Shown here: positions 1-8,429 of the stretch, in pieces | How the letters are laid out: every line of letters begins with the position of its first letter | How positions within the stretch are numbered: the first letter of the stretch is position 1 | Assembly (NCBI RefSeq): GCF_036634195.1 | Contig: NZ_JAZIFY010000001.1 | Span: 3,110,501-3,174,500 of the forward strand | Direction of reading: 5' to 3' | Origin: Streptomyces sp. P9-A4 | GTDB taxonomy: Bacteria; Actinomycetota; Actinomycetes; Streptomycetales; Streptomycetaceae | DNA: 64,000 bases | The notes under the pieces: model-generated | What the model was told of the DNA's origin: nothing | What the model saw: only the letters and a program-made list of their open reading frames with translations | Database searches by the model: none | Made by a program: the position numbers and the translations under genes

Positions 1-473
1 GCGAGCGTGCCGTGCTGTCCCTCGTCGAGATCCCCGGCGAGGGGGCGACCGCGCTGCTGAGGGAGGCCCTCGACCACCCCGACGCGGTGGTCCGGGGGCA
101 CGCGGCCCCGGCGCTCGGGGCGCGGGGGGTGGCCGAGGCGGTCCCGGCGCTCCTCGACCTGGTCGTCGCGGAGCGGAACGACTCCGACGCGGCGGAGGCG
201 CTGGGCACGCTGGCGGCCGATCCGGGGCTGGCGGAGGAGATCGCCGCCGGGCTGGCCGGCCGGCTCGCCCGCGCGGTCACGGAGCCGTCCGTACGCCGCC
301 GGCTGGCCCAGGCGCTCGCGGAGATCCCTGGGCCGACGGCGTCCCGGGCCCTGGCGGAGCTGGCCGGGGACGAGGACCGCGCGGTCGCGCTGACCGCTGC
401 GTACGTCCTCACCCTGCGACGCCCGCCGGCTGCCGGACCCGCCACCGAGGACGGCCCCGGTCCGGGCGTCTGA
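1..473 (+). CDS. HEAT-repeat protein, 3' part only
   Basis: The gene is cut by the left edge: the frame is open from base 3 and the GTG at 12 is probably internal. About 154 codons remain. The protein is Ala/Leu/Glu/Arg-rich with repeating helical units of about 30 residues (segments beginning GATALLREALDHPD, AVPALLDLV and TASRALAELAGDEDRAV). This is the pattern of HEAT/PBS-lyase-like repeats, which form protein-binding solenoids. No catalytic motif is visible. The C-terminus is Pro/Gly-rich. The specific role is unknown. Confidence 0.7.
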   Translation, partial: ERAVLSLVEIPGEGATALLREALDHPDAVVRGHAAPALGARGVAEAVPALLDLVVAERNDSDAAEALGTLAADPGLAEEIAAGLAGRLARAVTEPSVRRRLAQALAEIPGPTASRALAELAGDEDRAVALTAAYVLTLRRPPAAGPATEDGPGPGV

Positions 474-490
474 AAAAACTTCCCGGGACC

Positions 491-517
491 TGTCACACCT
501 TCCGCGCGCGCTCCGTC
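491..517 (+). promoter_or_regulatory. ECF41-type promoter of the carboxymuconolactone decarboxylase gene
   Basis: TGTCACA at 491-497 and CGTC at 514-517 are separated by exactly 16 bp. This matches the published ECF41 sigma-factor consensus TGTCACA-N16-CGTC. ECF41 sigmas typically control carboxymuconolactone decarboxylase, oxidoreductase or epimerase genes, and the gene 56 bp downstream is of the first kind. No sigma factor gene is present in the window, so the regulator would act in trans. Confidence 0.6.
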
Positions 518-572
518 AGTGCAGTGAAAGCAACGCACGAACGACACCGAACGACACCGAGGAGCGATCACC

Positions 573-1040
573 ATGGCGCACGAGCCCAAGGCCCGGATGA
601 CCAACCCCGCCTATGTCCTTCCCGAGGCCGGCCCCGCGATCCAGAGCCTGGTCAAGGCCACCCGCCAGGGCGGGGTGCCGGAATCGACCCTGGAGCTGGT
701 GCACCTGCGGGCCAGCCAGATCAACAGCTGCGGCTTCTGCGTGGACTACGGCGCGAAGAGCGCCCGCAAGAGCGGTGTGAGCGACGAGAAGCTGTTCGCC
801 GTCGCCGCCTGGCGCGAGGCCCCGTACTTCTCCGACGAGGAGCGCGCGGCCCTCGCGCTGGCCGAGGCGGCGACCCGGCTCGCCGACACCTCGGACGCGG
901 TGCCGGACGACATCTGGGACGCGGCGGCCGACCACTACGACGAGAAGCAGCTCGCCGCGATCGTCCTGATGGTCGCCGTGACCAACCTGTTCAACCGGCT
1001 CAACGTCACCGTGCGCCAGCCGGCCGGCGTGGCCCTGTGA
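573..1040 (+). CDS. Carboxymuconolactone decarboxylase / AhpD-like family protein
   Basis: 155 aa with the CMD/AhpD fold signature. The CxxC pair (Cys53, Cys56 in NSCGFCVDYG) lies in the usual helix, followed by the long amphipathic helices of the family. Members are alkylhydroperoxidase-like peroxidases or decarboxylases. The His that normally sits four residues after the second Cys in AhpD is Gly60 here, so classical AhpD proton relay may be altered. The ATG at 573 has a GAGGAGCG ribosome site. An ECF41-like promoter lies upstream, which suggests control by an alternative sigma factor. The last 35 bp overlap the convergent GNAT gene. Confidence 0.85.
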   Translation: MAHEPKARMTNPAYVLPEAGPAIQSLVKATRQGGVPESTLELVHLRASQINSCGFCVDYGAKSARKSGVSDEKLFAVAAWREAPYFSDEERAALALAEAATRLADTSDAVPDDIWDAAADHYDEKQLAAIVLMVAVTNLFNRLNVTVRQPAGVAL

Positions 1041-1512
1041 CCGCGGGGCCCGGGACCGTACGGGCCTCGCGCACCATCCGTACGTCCACCGGGTCCTCGG
1101 ACTCCGGGGTGAACCCCTCCCGCTCGTAGAGACGGCGGGCGGGGCTCCCCCGGAGCACGGTCAGCCGGACGGGGAGTCCCTCCTCGTCGGCCCGTGCCAG
1201 GAGTTCCCGCAGCACGGCCGTCCCGAGGCCCCGGCCCTGGGTCCCGGGGGCGAGGTAGAAGTGCTCCAGGCAGAGCCCTTCGCCGTTCTCGTACGGGCGG
1301 ACCGTGACGCAGCCCGCGAGAGCGCCGTCCTGTTCGATCACCGAGGTGTGCGCCGGTGAGAAGCCGTCCCGGAGCCTCTGGCGCACCCGGTGCTCGTCGT
1401 AGCGGCCGAGGCGCACCAGGTCCTCTCGCATGACCTCGGCCCGCAGCTCCGCCAGGGCGTCGAGGTCGGCGGCGCGGGCGGGGCGCAGCGCCCGGTTCGT
1501 TTCACCGTGCAT
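1006..1512 (-). CDS. GNAT family N-acetyltransferase
   Basis: 168 aa. The acetyl-CoA pyrophosphate-binding motif A is visible as LAPGTQGRGLGTAVL (around residues 90-104), preceded by the beta-strand pair GALAGCVTVRPYENG and LCLEHFYL. This is a complete single-domain acetyltransferase of normal length. The substrate cannot be read from sequence. An AGGA-type ribosome site lies before the ATG. Its 3' end overlaps the convergent CMD gene by 35 bp, so the Arg/Pro-rich last residues are encoded antisense to that gene. Confidence 0.85.
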   Translation of the reverse strand: MHGETNRALRPARAADLDALAELRAEVMREDLVRLGRYDEHRVRQRLRDGFSPAHTSVIEQDGALAGCVTVRPYENGEGLCLEHFYLAPGTQGRGLGTAVLRELLARADEEGLPVRLTVLRGSPARRLYEREGFTPESEDPVDVRMVREARTVPGPAVTGPRRPAGAR

Positions 1513-1621
1513 GCGCGCATCCTAGGGAGACCCCCTCGGGCGGCTTCGCCCCGCCCGGACGAATGCGGGGGCGCGGTCCGCCGGTCGTAACCGGATCCGC
1601 TCCGTCCGCGTTGGTGCGGGC

Positions 1622-1837
1622 ATGAAGAAGATGCTCACCGCAGTCGCCCTGACCTGTTTCGCCGCTGCCGGCGGTCTCTCCGTCGCCGGTACGGCCGCCG
1701 CCGACACCGGGGGTGTGAACCTGCCCTCGGTGGTGCCGCTCAGCGGCGTCCTGACCCCCAAGGCCAAGCCCGCGGCCGGCACGCCCCAGCTGCCGCCCGC
1801 CAACGCGGCGGTGGAGCGCCTGCTTCCCGGGCGCTGA
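1622..1837 (+). CDS. Small secreted protein
   Basis: 71 aa with a textbook Sec signal peptide: MKKM, then a hydrophobic core (about residues 5-22), then small residues ending AGTAAA-DTGG. The mature part is only about 43 residues, Pro/Leu-rich and without cysteines. I do not recognise a family. It resembles the many short exported proteins of Streptomyces. A strong hairpin terminator follows the stop codon by about 20 bp. Confidence 0.65.
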   Translation: MKKMLTAVALTCFAAAGGLSVAGTAAADTGGVNLPSVVPLSGVLTPKAKPAAGTPQLPPANAAVERLLPGR

Positions 1838-1855
1838 GCCGTACGCGGGGAATGA

Positions 1856-1891
1856 CGAAGGCGGCGGACCCCCCACGGGCCGCCGCCTTCG
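1856..1891. terminator. Bidirectional hairpin terminator
   Basis: GAAGGCGGCGG at 1857-1867 pairs perfectly with CCGCCGCCTTC at 1880-1890 around a short C/A-rich loop. It sits between the stops of the convergent small secreted protein gene and the APC permease gene, so it can serve both. Confidence 0.8.
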
Positions 1892-1929
1892 CGTTTCTGT
1901 GACTCAGGAACTCACTCGTCCGGATCGCC

Positions 1930-3495
1930 TCAGTCGGCGACGACCAGCGACGGAGTCTCCTTCGTCAGGACCTCGCCGCGGAAGAACGCGGGGCTCCTGC
2001 GCTGCATGACCAGCATGATCACCACGCCGAGCAGCAGCAGTCCGACACCGATGACGAACACCGAGCCGACGCCGAAGACGGCGGAGCCGGAGCCGTACGC
2101 CGGGTCCCACATGTCGTAGAGCGTCTTGCCGAAGACGGCGGTGAGCATGAGCCCGCCGAGCGCCGGGAGGAGGCCCTTGAAGGCGAAGTCGCGGGCGGTG
2201 CGGAACAGCTCGCCGCGGAAGTACCAGACGCAGGCGAACGCCGTGAGCGCGTAGTAGAAGCAGATCATCAGGCCGAGCGCGTAGATCGTGTCGACCAGGA
2301 CGTGCTCACTGACCAGGGTCATCACCGTGTAGAACGCGCCGGTGGCGACGCCGGCGACGACGGTGGCCTTGCCGGGGGTCTTGAAGATCGGGTGGACCTT
2401 GGTGAAGGACTTCGGCAGGGCCTCGTACGTGGACATCGCGAGCACCGTACGGGCGACCGGGATGAACGTGGTCTGGAGGCTGGCGGCGGCCGAGGCGAGG
2501 ACCGCGACGAAGAGCAGGATGCCGAGCGTCGGGCCCATGACCGGTCCCGCCAGGGCGGCGAAGACGTTGTCGGAGGTCTCCGGGTTGGCGAGGCCGAGGC
2601 CCTTGTCGCCGGAGCCGACGACCATCTGGGCGGCGATGCCGGTGGCCAGGTAGGAGCCGACCAGGACGACCATCGCGATGAGCGCGGCGCGGCCGGGGGT
2701 CCTGGCGCTGCCGGTGGTCTCCTCGTTGGTCGCCATGCAGGCGTCCCAGCCCCAGTACATGAAGATCGAGAGGGAGAGACCGGCGGTGAAGGCGGCGAAG
2801 GACTGGACCGCGAACGGGTTCATCCAGGACCAGGAGAAGTCGACCGAGGTCTCGAAGTCGCCGGCCTTCGACAGGGCCATGCCGACGAAGACGGCGAGGA
2901 CGACGAGCTGGAGGCCGACGAGGGTGTACTGGACGCCCTTGGTGGCGGTCATGCCCCGGTAGCTGATCGCGGTGGCCGCGGCGATGAGCGCCAGGCAGGT
3001 GACGATGTGGACAGCCTTGTTGTCGTCCAGGGCGCCGATGGAGTCGCTGCCGCTGATCTCGCCCGCGAGGAGCCAGAAGTAGGAGGTCGCGACGCCGGCC
3101 AGGTTGGACAGCACGATGATCGTCGCGATGACGAGGCCCCAGCCGCACATCCAGCCGATCTTCGGCCCGAAGGCCTTCACGGTCCAGGTGAACGAGGTGC
3201 CGCAGTCCGGCATGACCTTGTTGAGCTCCCGGTACGCGAAGGCGACGAGGAGCATGGGGAGGAAGCCCGCGAGGAAGACGGCGGGCATCTGCAGTCCGAC
3301 CTCGCCCGCGGTGGAGCCGAGCGTCGAGGTCAGGCAGTAGACGGGGGCGACGGTCGAGATGCCGATGACGGCGCTGCCGAGGAGGCCGACGGAGTTCCCG
3401 CCGAGGCCCTTGGTGCGCACGCCGTTGGCGTCGCTCGGGGCCTTGACGCCCCTTACCGTGTCTCCGGCCTGGGGCCGGGCTTCCACCTGAGTCAT
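1930..3495 (-). CDS. APC superfamily amino acid permease
   Basis: About 521 aa with roughly 12 hydrophobic segments. The N-terminal APC signature is present (GGNSVGLLGSAVIGISTVAPVYCLTST, helix 1 with its unwound GISTVAP segment). The family imports amino acids, polyamines or related amines by proton symport. I chose the ATG at 3495 (MTQVEARP), which places a soluble N-terminus before the first helix. An upstream start at 3525 would add 10 residues; neither start has a strong ribosome site. The gene has its own promoter region holding a near-perfect palindrome at 3626-3649. The downstream neighbour shares a hairpin terminator. The substrate is not known. Confidence 0.85.
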   Translation of the reverse strand: MTQVEARPQAGDTVRGVKAPSDANGVRTKGLGGNSVGLLGSAVIGISTVAPVYCLTSTLGSTAGEVGLQMPAVFLAGFLPMLLVAFAYRELNKVMPDCGTSFTWTVKAFGPKIGWMCGWGLVIATIIVLSNLAGVATSYFWLLAGEISGSDSIGALDDNKAVHIVTCLALIAAATAISYRGMTATKGVQYTLVGLQLVVLAVFVGMALSKAGDFETSVDFSWSWMNPFAVQSFAAFTAGLSLSIFMYWGWDACMATNEETTGSARTPGRAALIAMVVLVGSYLATGIAAQMVVGSGDKGLGLANPETSDNVFAALAGPVMGPTLGILLFVAVLASAAASLQTTFIPVARTVLAMSTYEALPKSFTKVHPIFKTPGKATVVAGVATGAFYTVMTLVSEHVLVDTIYALGLMICFYYALTAFACVWYFRGELFRTARDFAFKGLLPALGGLMLTAVFGKTLYDMWDPAYGSGSAVFGVGSVFVIGVGLLLLGVVIMLVMQRRSPAFFRGEVLTKETPSLVVAD

Positions 3496-3625
3496 GAACA
3501 GGACGTTAAATGCTGCGGTTTCCACATCCGGAGGATCAGAGTCCGCTCACTTGATCGATCATCGCCTTGCATTATGAGGCGAAATCCAGCCATCGACCAA
3601 TGATTGAAAGATCGACCACCACGAC

Positions 3626-3649
3626 GACCGACCAACTGGTAGGTCGGTC
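3626..3649. promoter_or_regulatory. Palindromic operator upstream of the APC permease
   Basis: A 24-bp palindrome with arms GACCGACC and GGTCGGTC around AACTGGTA; 10 of 12 base pairs match. It lies 131 bp upstream of the permease ATG in an unusually AT-rich gap (3496-3754). Size and symmetry are typical of TetR-family operators. The cognate regulator is not identifiable here. A second short palindrome, TGATCGATCA, is at 3552-3561. Nothing else gene-like was seen in this gap. Confidence 0.5.
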
Positions 3650-3754
3650 GCCGAGTGTCCGATATGCGGGAACCGTAGCTCTGCCCCAAATGTCCGTTTC
3701 CAAATTTTCCCGAGGAATTTTCCGAAGGCTTCCCCGGCCCCCTCGGCACCGGGC

Positions 3755-5221
3755 TCAGCCCGGCCACACCACCGCCTGCAGCTCGCTGTAGGCGTGCAGC
3801 GCGTACGAGCCCACGTCCCGCCCGACACCGCTCTTCTTGAAGCCGCCGAACGGCGCCTCCATGTTCCGGCCGATCGTGTTCACGCCCACCCCGCCGGCCC
3901 GCAGCCGGGCCGCGACGCGGAAGGCGCGGGCCACGTCGCCCGACCACACGTAGTCGATCAGGCCGTAGTCGCTGTCGTTGGCGAGCGCGATCCCCTCCTC
4001 CTCCTCGTCGAAGGGGACGACCACCACGACCGGACCGAAGATCTCCTCCCGGACCACCCGCATCTCGTTGGTGCAGTCGGCGAGCAGCGTCGGGGCCACG
4101 TAGAAGCCCCGGTCGAAGTCGGGGCGCTCGCCGCCCACCACGACCCGCGCCCCCTCCTTGCGGCCGAGCTCGACGTACGACTCCACCCGGTCGCGGTGGG
4201 CCGCCGAGATCACCGGGCCGACCACCGTGCCCTTCTGCGCCGGGTCGCCCACCTTCATGAAGGCCAGATAGCCGGTGAGCTTCTCGATCAGTCGCTCATA
4301 GATCCCGCGCTGCGCGAGCACCCGGGTCGGGGCGGTGCAGATCTGTCCGCTGTAGAAGGCGAAGGTCGTCCCGATCCCCATCACCGCCGAGTCCAGGTCG
4401 GCGTCGTCGAAGACGAGCGCGGCCCCCTTGCCGCCCAGCTCCATCAGCTGCCGCTTGAGCGAGCGCCCGCAGACCTCGCCGATCGCCTGGCCGACCGCCG
4501 TGGAGCCGGTGAACGACACCATGTCGACGTCCGGGGAGTCCACGGCCGCCTGCCCGGACTCCACCGAGGACCCGGTGACCACGTTGACCACGCCCGCCGG
4601 GACCCCGGCCTCGGCGAGCGCCCGGGTCATCGCGTACACCGAGAGCGGGTCCTGCGGGGCAGGCTTCACCAGCACCGTGTTGCCCATGGCGAGCGCCGGG
4701 GCGATCTTGCCCGCCGGGTTCGCCCAGGGGTTGTTGTACGAGGTGATGCAGGTGACCACGCCGACCGGGCGCCGTACCGCCACCGCGCCGAACACCCCGG
4801 CCTTCCCCATCGGGCCCGCCTCGTTGATCTGCGGGGGCAGCGCCTGCTCGACCGGTTCCATGGCCCCTCGCGCGTACCGCCGGAAGCGGGAGGCGCCGAC
4901 CGCGACCTGCATCCCGCGCGCGGTCCCGGTCGTCGCGCCCGTCTCGGCGCGCGCCAGCAGGGTGTTCGCGTCGGCGTCCCTGGCCATCAGGTCGGCGGCC
5001 CGGTCGAGGATCGCCGCCCGCTCCTCCGGCTTCGTGCGGGACCAGGAGGCGAAGGCCTCCCGGGCGGCGGCGGCGGCCTCGTACACCTGGGCCCGGGAGG
5101 CCTCCGGCGCGAGGCCCACGACCTCCTCGGTGGAGGGGTCGATCACCTCGTAGTGCCCGCCCTCGGGCTCGACCCACTCCCCGCCGATGAAGAGCTTCTC
5201 GGTTCTCACGTCGCCGGTCAT
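3755..5221 (-). CDS. NAD(P)-dependent aldehyde dehydrogenase
   Basis: 488 aa, full length for the family. The catalytic Cys is in FYSGQICTAPTR (mid-300s by family position), the general-base Glu in MELGGKGA, and the coenzyme-binding turn in FTGSTAVGQAIG. It oxidises an aldehyde to the acid with NAD(P)+. The start ATG at 5221 overlaps the stop of the upstream amidohydrolase (ATGA), so the two are translationally coupled. It is the last gene of a minus-strand unit led by the LLM monooxygenase at 8282. That unit has two CTGACGG-type operators in its promoter. The substrate is unknown. Its context suggests a step after C-N bond hydrolysis. Confidence 0.9.
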   Translation of the reverse strand: MTGDVRTEKLFIGGEWVEPEGGHYEVIDPSTEEVVGLAPEASRAQVYEAAAAAREAFASWSRTKPEERAAILDRAADLMARDADANTLLARAETGATTGTARGMQVAVGASRFRRYARGAMEPVEQALPPQINEAGPMGKAGVFGAVAVRRPVGVVTCITSYNNPWANPAGKIAPALAMGNTVLVKPAPQDPLSVYAMTRALAEAGVPAGVVNVVTGSSVESGQAAVDSPDVDMVSFTGSTAVGQAIGEVCGRSLKRQLMELGGKGAALVFDDADLDSAVMGIGTTFAFYSGQICTAPTRVLAQRGIYERLIEKLTGYLAFMKVGDPAQKGTVVGPVISAAHRDRVESYVELGRKEGARVVVGGERPDFDRGFYVAPTLLADCTNEMRVVREEIFGPVVVVVPFDEEEEGIALANDSDYGLIDYVWSGDVARAFRVAARLRAGGVGVNTIGRNMEAPFGGFKKSGVGRDVGSYALHAYSELQAVVWPG

Positions 5222-6957
5222 CGCGTCGCCACCGTCCTCGTGTCGCGGCCGGAGCGCAGCACCTTCCCCGGGACCGCTCCGGTCACCTCGTCGTCCCGTA
5301 CCGTCTCCACGCCGTTGACCCGCACCGACACGATCCCGACCGCCCGCGAGTCGAGCCGCGGGCTGTCCCCCGGCAGGTCGTGCACGAGGGTCGCCGGGCC
5401 CGCGTCGATCCGCTCCGGGTCGAAGAGGACCAGGTCGGCGTGGAAGCCCTCGGTGATCCGGCCGCGCTCGCGGAGCCCGAAGAGCCGGGCCGGGTCGTCG
5501 GTCAGCATCCGTACCGCCAGCTCCAGCGGCACCAGCTTCCGGCCGCGCAGACAGTCGCCGATGAAGCGGGTCGTGTACGGCGCCCCGCACATCCGGTCCA
5601 GGTGCGCGCCGGCGTCGGAGCCGCCGAGCATCACGTCCTCGTGGTCCCAGGTCTCACGGCGCAGCTCCCAGGAGGCGGGGTCGTTGTCGCTGGGCATCGG
5701 CCACAGGATCGTCCTGAGCTCGTCGTTGGCGCAGATCTCGACCAGGCACTGGAAGGCGTCCTGGCCGCGTTCGGCCGCGATGTCCTTCACGACCCGGCCG
5801 GTCAGGCCGTCGTTCTCGGGGCTGTACGTGTCCCCGATGACGTACCGGCCGAAGTGGGCGAGGCGCCGGAAGACGCCGGCCTCCTTGGAGTCGGCGCGCC
5901 GCAGCATCTCGGCCCGCACGCCGGGGTCGCGGAGCTTCGCGATCCGCTCGGGGACGGGGAGAGCGAGGATCTCGCCCCAGCCGGGGATGAGGTTGAGCGC
6001 GCAGAAGGTGCCGAGGGACATGTTCATGGGGGTGAGGATCGGCATGGTGAGCGCGACGATCCGGCCGCCGGACTCGCGGGCCCGCTCGGAGGCGGTGAGC
6101 TGGCGCGGGACGCGTTCGGGGACGGCGGCGTCGATGGTGAGGACGTTCCAGTTGAGCGGCCTGCCCGCCGCCGCCGTCATCTCGACGAAGAGGTCGATCT
6201 CGTCGTCGGAGAACTGGTCGAGGCAGCCCGCGAGGATCGCCTCCAGCTGGGTGCCCTCGTGCTCGCCGACCGCCCGGGAGAGGGCGATCAGCTCCTCGGG
6301 GCCCGCGTGCCGGGAGGCGACGGGGGCGCCGTCGCCGTCGGAGTGGGTGGAGGACTGGGTGGTGGACAGGCCCCAGGCACCGGCCTCCATGGCCGCCTTG
6401 AGCAGGGCGACCATGGCGTCCAGCTGCTCGGGCGTCGGCTGCCCGCCGACGGCGTCGGCGCCCATCACGTACCGGCGCAGGGCGCAGTGGCCGACCATGA
6501 AGCCGGCGTTGACGGCGATCCGCCCGTCGAGGGCGTCCAGGTACTCGGCGAAGGACGACCAGCCCCAGTCGACGCCCTCCTCCAGGGCCTTGAGGGCCAT
6601 GCCCTCCACCTTGGACATCATCCGGCGGGTGTAGTCGGCGTCCTCGGGCCGGTCCGGGTGGAGCGGGGCGAGGGTGAAGCCGCAGTTGCCGCCGGCGACG
6701 GTGGTGACGCCGTGGTTCATGGAGGGGGTGGCGTACGGGTCCCAGAACAGCTGGGCGTCGTAGTGGGTGTGCGGGTCGACGAAGCCGGGGGTGAGGATCA
6801 GGCCGGTGGCGTCCTCGGTGGTCCGGGCGCGCTCCTTCGTCGTGCCGGGTTCGGCGACGAGGGCGATGCGCCCGTCACGGATGCCGACGTCGGCGGTGAA
6901 GGCGGGGGCGCCGGTGCCGTCCACGACGGTGGCGCCCGTGATGAGGTGGTCGAGCAT
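5218..6957 (-). CDS. N-acyl-D-amino-acid deacylase-like amidohydrolase
   Basis: 579 aa. An N-terminal strand domain (GATVVDGTGAPAFTADVGIRDGRI) leads to the metal-binding HTH motif in FVDPHTHYDAQLFWDP, then MVGHCALR, and a late Asp in LGGSDAGAHLD. This order matches the D-aminoacylase/dihydroorotase-like amidohydrolase_3 group, which hydrolyses N-acyl, amide or cyclic imide bonds. The ATG at 6957 has an AAAGGGA ribosome site. The stop overlaps the aldehyde dehydrogenase start. The 200-bp gap to the LLM gene upstream holds an interspersed hairpin element. Confidence 0.85.
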   Translation of the reverse strand: MLDHLITGATVVDGTGAPAFTADVGIRDGRIALVAEPGTTKERARTTEDATGLILTPGFVDPHTHYDAQLFWDPYATPSMNHGVTTVAGGNCGFTLAPLHPDRPEDADYTRRMMSKVEGMALKALEEGVDWGWSSFAEYLDALDGRIAVNAGFMVGHCALRRYVMGADAVGGQPTPEQLDAMVALLKAAMEAGAWGLSTTQSSTHSDGDGAPVASRHAGPEELIALSRAVGEHEGTQLEAILAGCLDQFSDDEIDLFVEMTAAAGRPLNWNVLTIDAAVPERVPRQLTASERARESGGRIVALTMPILTPMNMSLGTFCALNLIPGWGEILALPVPERIAKLRDPGVRAEMLRRADSKEAGVFRRLAHFGRYVIGDTYSPENDGLTGRVVKDIAAERGQDAFQCLVEICANDELRTILWPMPSDNDPASWELRRETWDHEDVMLGGSDAGAHLDRMCGAPYTTRFIGDCLRGRKLVPLELAVRMLTDDPARLFGLRERGRITEGFHADLVLFDPERIDAGPATLVHDLPGDSPRLDSRAVGIVSVRVNGVETVRDDEVTGAVPGKVLRSGRDTRTVATR

Positions 6958-7116
6958 GACGGTCCCTTTCACTTCTGCGCTGGACGCGGGGGTGCGTTTC
7001 CGCGCGGGGTGCGGGCCTGCCCGCGCCCTGACGTGCCCGGACGCGGGCGTGCCCCGGCCGCGGGCCGCCGCGGTCGGGGCATCTGCGGGCGGCGGTCCGG
7101 GAAGACGCCGCCCACG

Positions 7117-7152
7117 TGGGGGTACCCCCCTGGTCGAAGAGCGTGGGGGAGG
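7117..7152. repeat. Interspersed GC-rich hairpin element, copy 1
   Basis: Starts with the perfect palindrome GGGGGTACCCCC (7118-7129), then a loop region, then TGGGGGAGG. The layout GGGGG-Y-ACC-Y-CCC...GGGGGAG is shared with the inverted copy at 42945-42978, so both look like members of one small repeat family. It sits between the LLM and amidohydrolase genes and could attenuate read-through. Confidence 0.45.
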
Positions 7153-7157
7153 ATCCG

Positions 7158-8282
7158 CTACTCCCCCGCCGCCTGCCGGAAGCGGGTGGTGCGGTGGACG
7201 GGGTCCGTGTCGATCTCGGGGATCACGTGCTCGCCGATCAGCTTGATCGAGTTCATCGTGTCCTCGTACGAGATCCCGATCGGGATGCCGAAGGAGAGCT
7301 GGTCGGCGCCGGCCGCCTCCCAGCGCTTGCACTGGGCGAGCACCTCCGAGGGGTCGCCGCAGATCATCAGCTCCTCCTGGATGAGGAGTTCGATGATCTC
7401 GGCCGAGTACTCCGGGAGCAGCTCGGGCCACTCGGGGATGCCCTCGGGCCGGGGGAAGGTGTCGTGGTAGCGGAAGAGCAGCGACTGGAGGTAGTTGAGT
7501 CCGCCGGAGACGGCGATCTCGACGGCCTTGTCGTGGGTCTCCGCGCAGATCGCGGTCGAGGTGACCATGACGTTGTCGTTGACGAAGTCGCCGACCGCCT
7601 TGGCCTCCTTGATCGCGGTCTTGTAGGAGTCGACGACCCACTCCATGTCGGAGACCTTCTGCACGCTGAAGCCGAGGACACCGAGGCCCTTCTTGGCGGC
7701 CATCGCGTACGAGGAGGGGGAGCCGGCCGCGTACCACATGGCCGGGTGCGACTTCCCGTACGGCTTGGGGAGGATCTTGCGGGGCGGCAGCGACCAGTGC
7801 TTGCCCTGGAAGCCGACGTACTCCTCCTGGAGCCACATCTTGGGGAACTCGGCGATCGTCTCCTCCCAGATCTCCTTCGTGTGGTTCATGTCGGTGATGC
7901 CCGGCATGAACCCGAGGATCTCGTGGGAGCCCGCGCCGCGGCCGGAGCCGAACTCGAAGCGTCCGCCGGAGAGGTGGTCGAGCATGGCGACCTTCTCGGC
8001 CACCTTCACCGGGTGGTTGACCGGGGCGAGGGGGTTGAAGATGCCGGAGCCGAGGTGGATGCGCTCGGTGGCGTGGGCGAGGTAGCCCAGGTAGACGTCG
8101 TTGGCGGAGATGTGCGAGTACTCGTCCAGGAAGTGGTGCTCGGACGCCCAGGCGTACTTGAACCCGGACTTGTCCGCCTGGATGACGTACTCGGTCTCCT
8201 CCATGAGCGCCTTGTGCTCGGCTTCGGGATCGGTCTCGGCTCGCTTGCCGACGTATCCCTGTACGAAGATCCCGAATTCCAA
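7158..8282 (-). CDS. LLM class flavin-dependent oxidoreductase
   Basis: 374 aa, a luciferase-like monooxygenase TIM barrel. Family landmarks are the start MEFGIFVQGYVGKR, the YAWASEHHF segment that binds the flavin face, and KVAMLDHLSGGRFEFGSGRGA, the classic LLM core. Cofactor is FMNH2 or F420; sequence alone does not decide. It is first in the unit LLM - amidohydrolase - aldehyde dehydrogenase. Its promoter region (8283-8429) holds two operator palindromes of the CTGACGG type, 63 bp apart. The likely role is oxygenation or redox activation of the substrate handled by the downstream enzymes. Confidence 0.88.
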   Translation of the reverse strand: MEFGIFVQGYVGKRAETDPEAEHKALMEETEYVIQADKSGFKYAWASEHHFLDEYSHISANDVYLGYLAHATERIHLGSGIFNPLAPVNHPVKVAEKVAMLDHLSGGRFEFGSGRGAGSHEILGFMPGITDMNHTKEIWEETIAEFPKMWLQEEYVGFQGKHWSLPPRKILPKPYGKSHPAMWYAAGSPSSYAMAAKKGLGVLGFSVQKVSDMEWVVDSYKTAIKEAKAVGDFVNDNVMVTSTAICAETHDKAVEIAVSGGLNYLQSLLFRYHDTFPRPEGIPEWPELLPEYSAEIIELLIQEELMICGDPSEVLAQCKRWEAAGADQLSFGIPIGISYEDTMNSIKLIGEHVIPEIDTDPVHRTTRFRQAAGE

Positions 8283-8319
8283 GGGGGTTCACCGTCCTCG
8301 TGAGTGTCTGACGGAGTTT

Positions 8320-8334
8320 CTGACGAGCCGTCAG
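8320..8334. promoter_or_regulatory. CTGACGG-type operator 1
   Basis: CTGACGA-G-CCGTCAG, a 15-bp palindrome with one mismatch. It lies 38 bp upstream of the LLM gene start. A related half site CTGACGG is at 8308-8314. Confidence 0.6.
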
Positions 8335-8382
8335 ATTCGTGATGTGCCCGACTGTCGCACCGTGCGGCAGGTGCGTCAATAC

Positions 8383-8397
8383 CTGATGAGCCGTCAG
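8383..8397. promoter_or_regulatory. CTGACGG-type operator 2
   Basis: CTGATGA-G-CCGTCAG, centred exactly 63 bp (about six helical turns) from operator 1 in the same promoter region. Confidence 0.55.
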
Positions 8398-8429
8398 CTA
8401 CTGGTTCGGCCACCGGCTCGGCCACCGGT

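Noticed and set aside
3680..3740. Repeated AATTTTCC motifs as a regulatory element
   Set aside because: Two AATTTTCC copies lie in a short AT-rich patch at 3700-3735, but without symmetry or regular spacing. Too weak to call.
3794..6634. Long plus-strand open frame over the ALDH and amidohydrolase genes
   Set aside because: Arg/Gly/His-rich translation with no domain, antisense to two clear enzymes. A GC-bias shadow.
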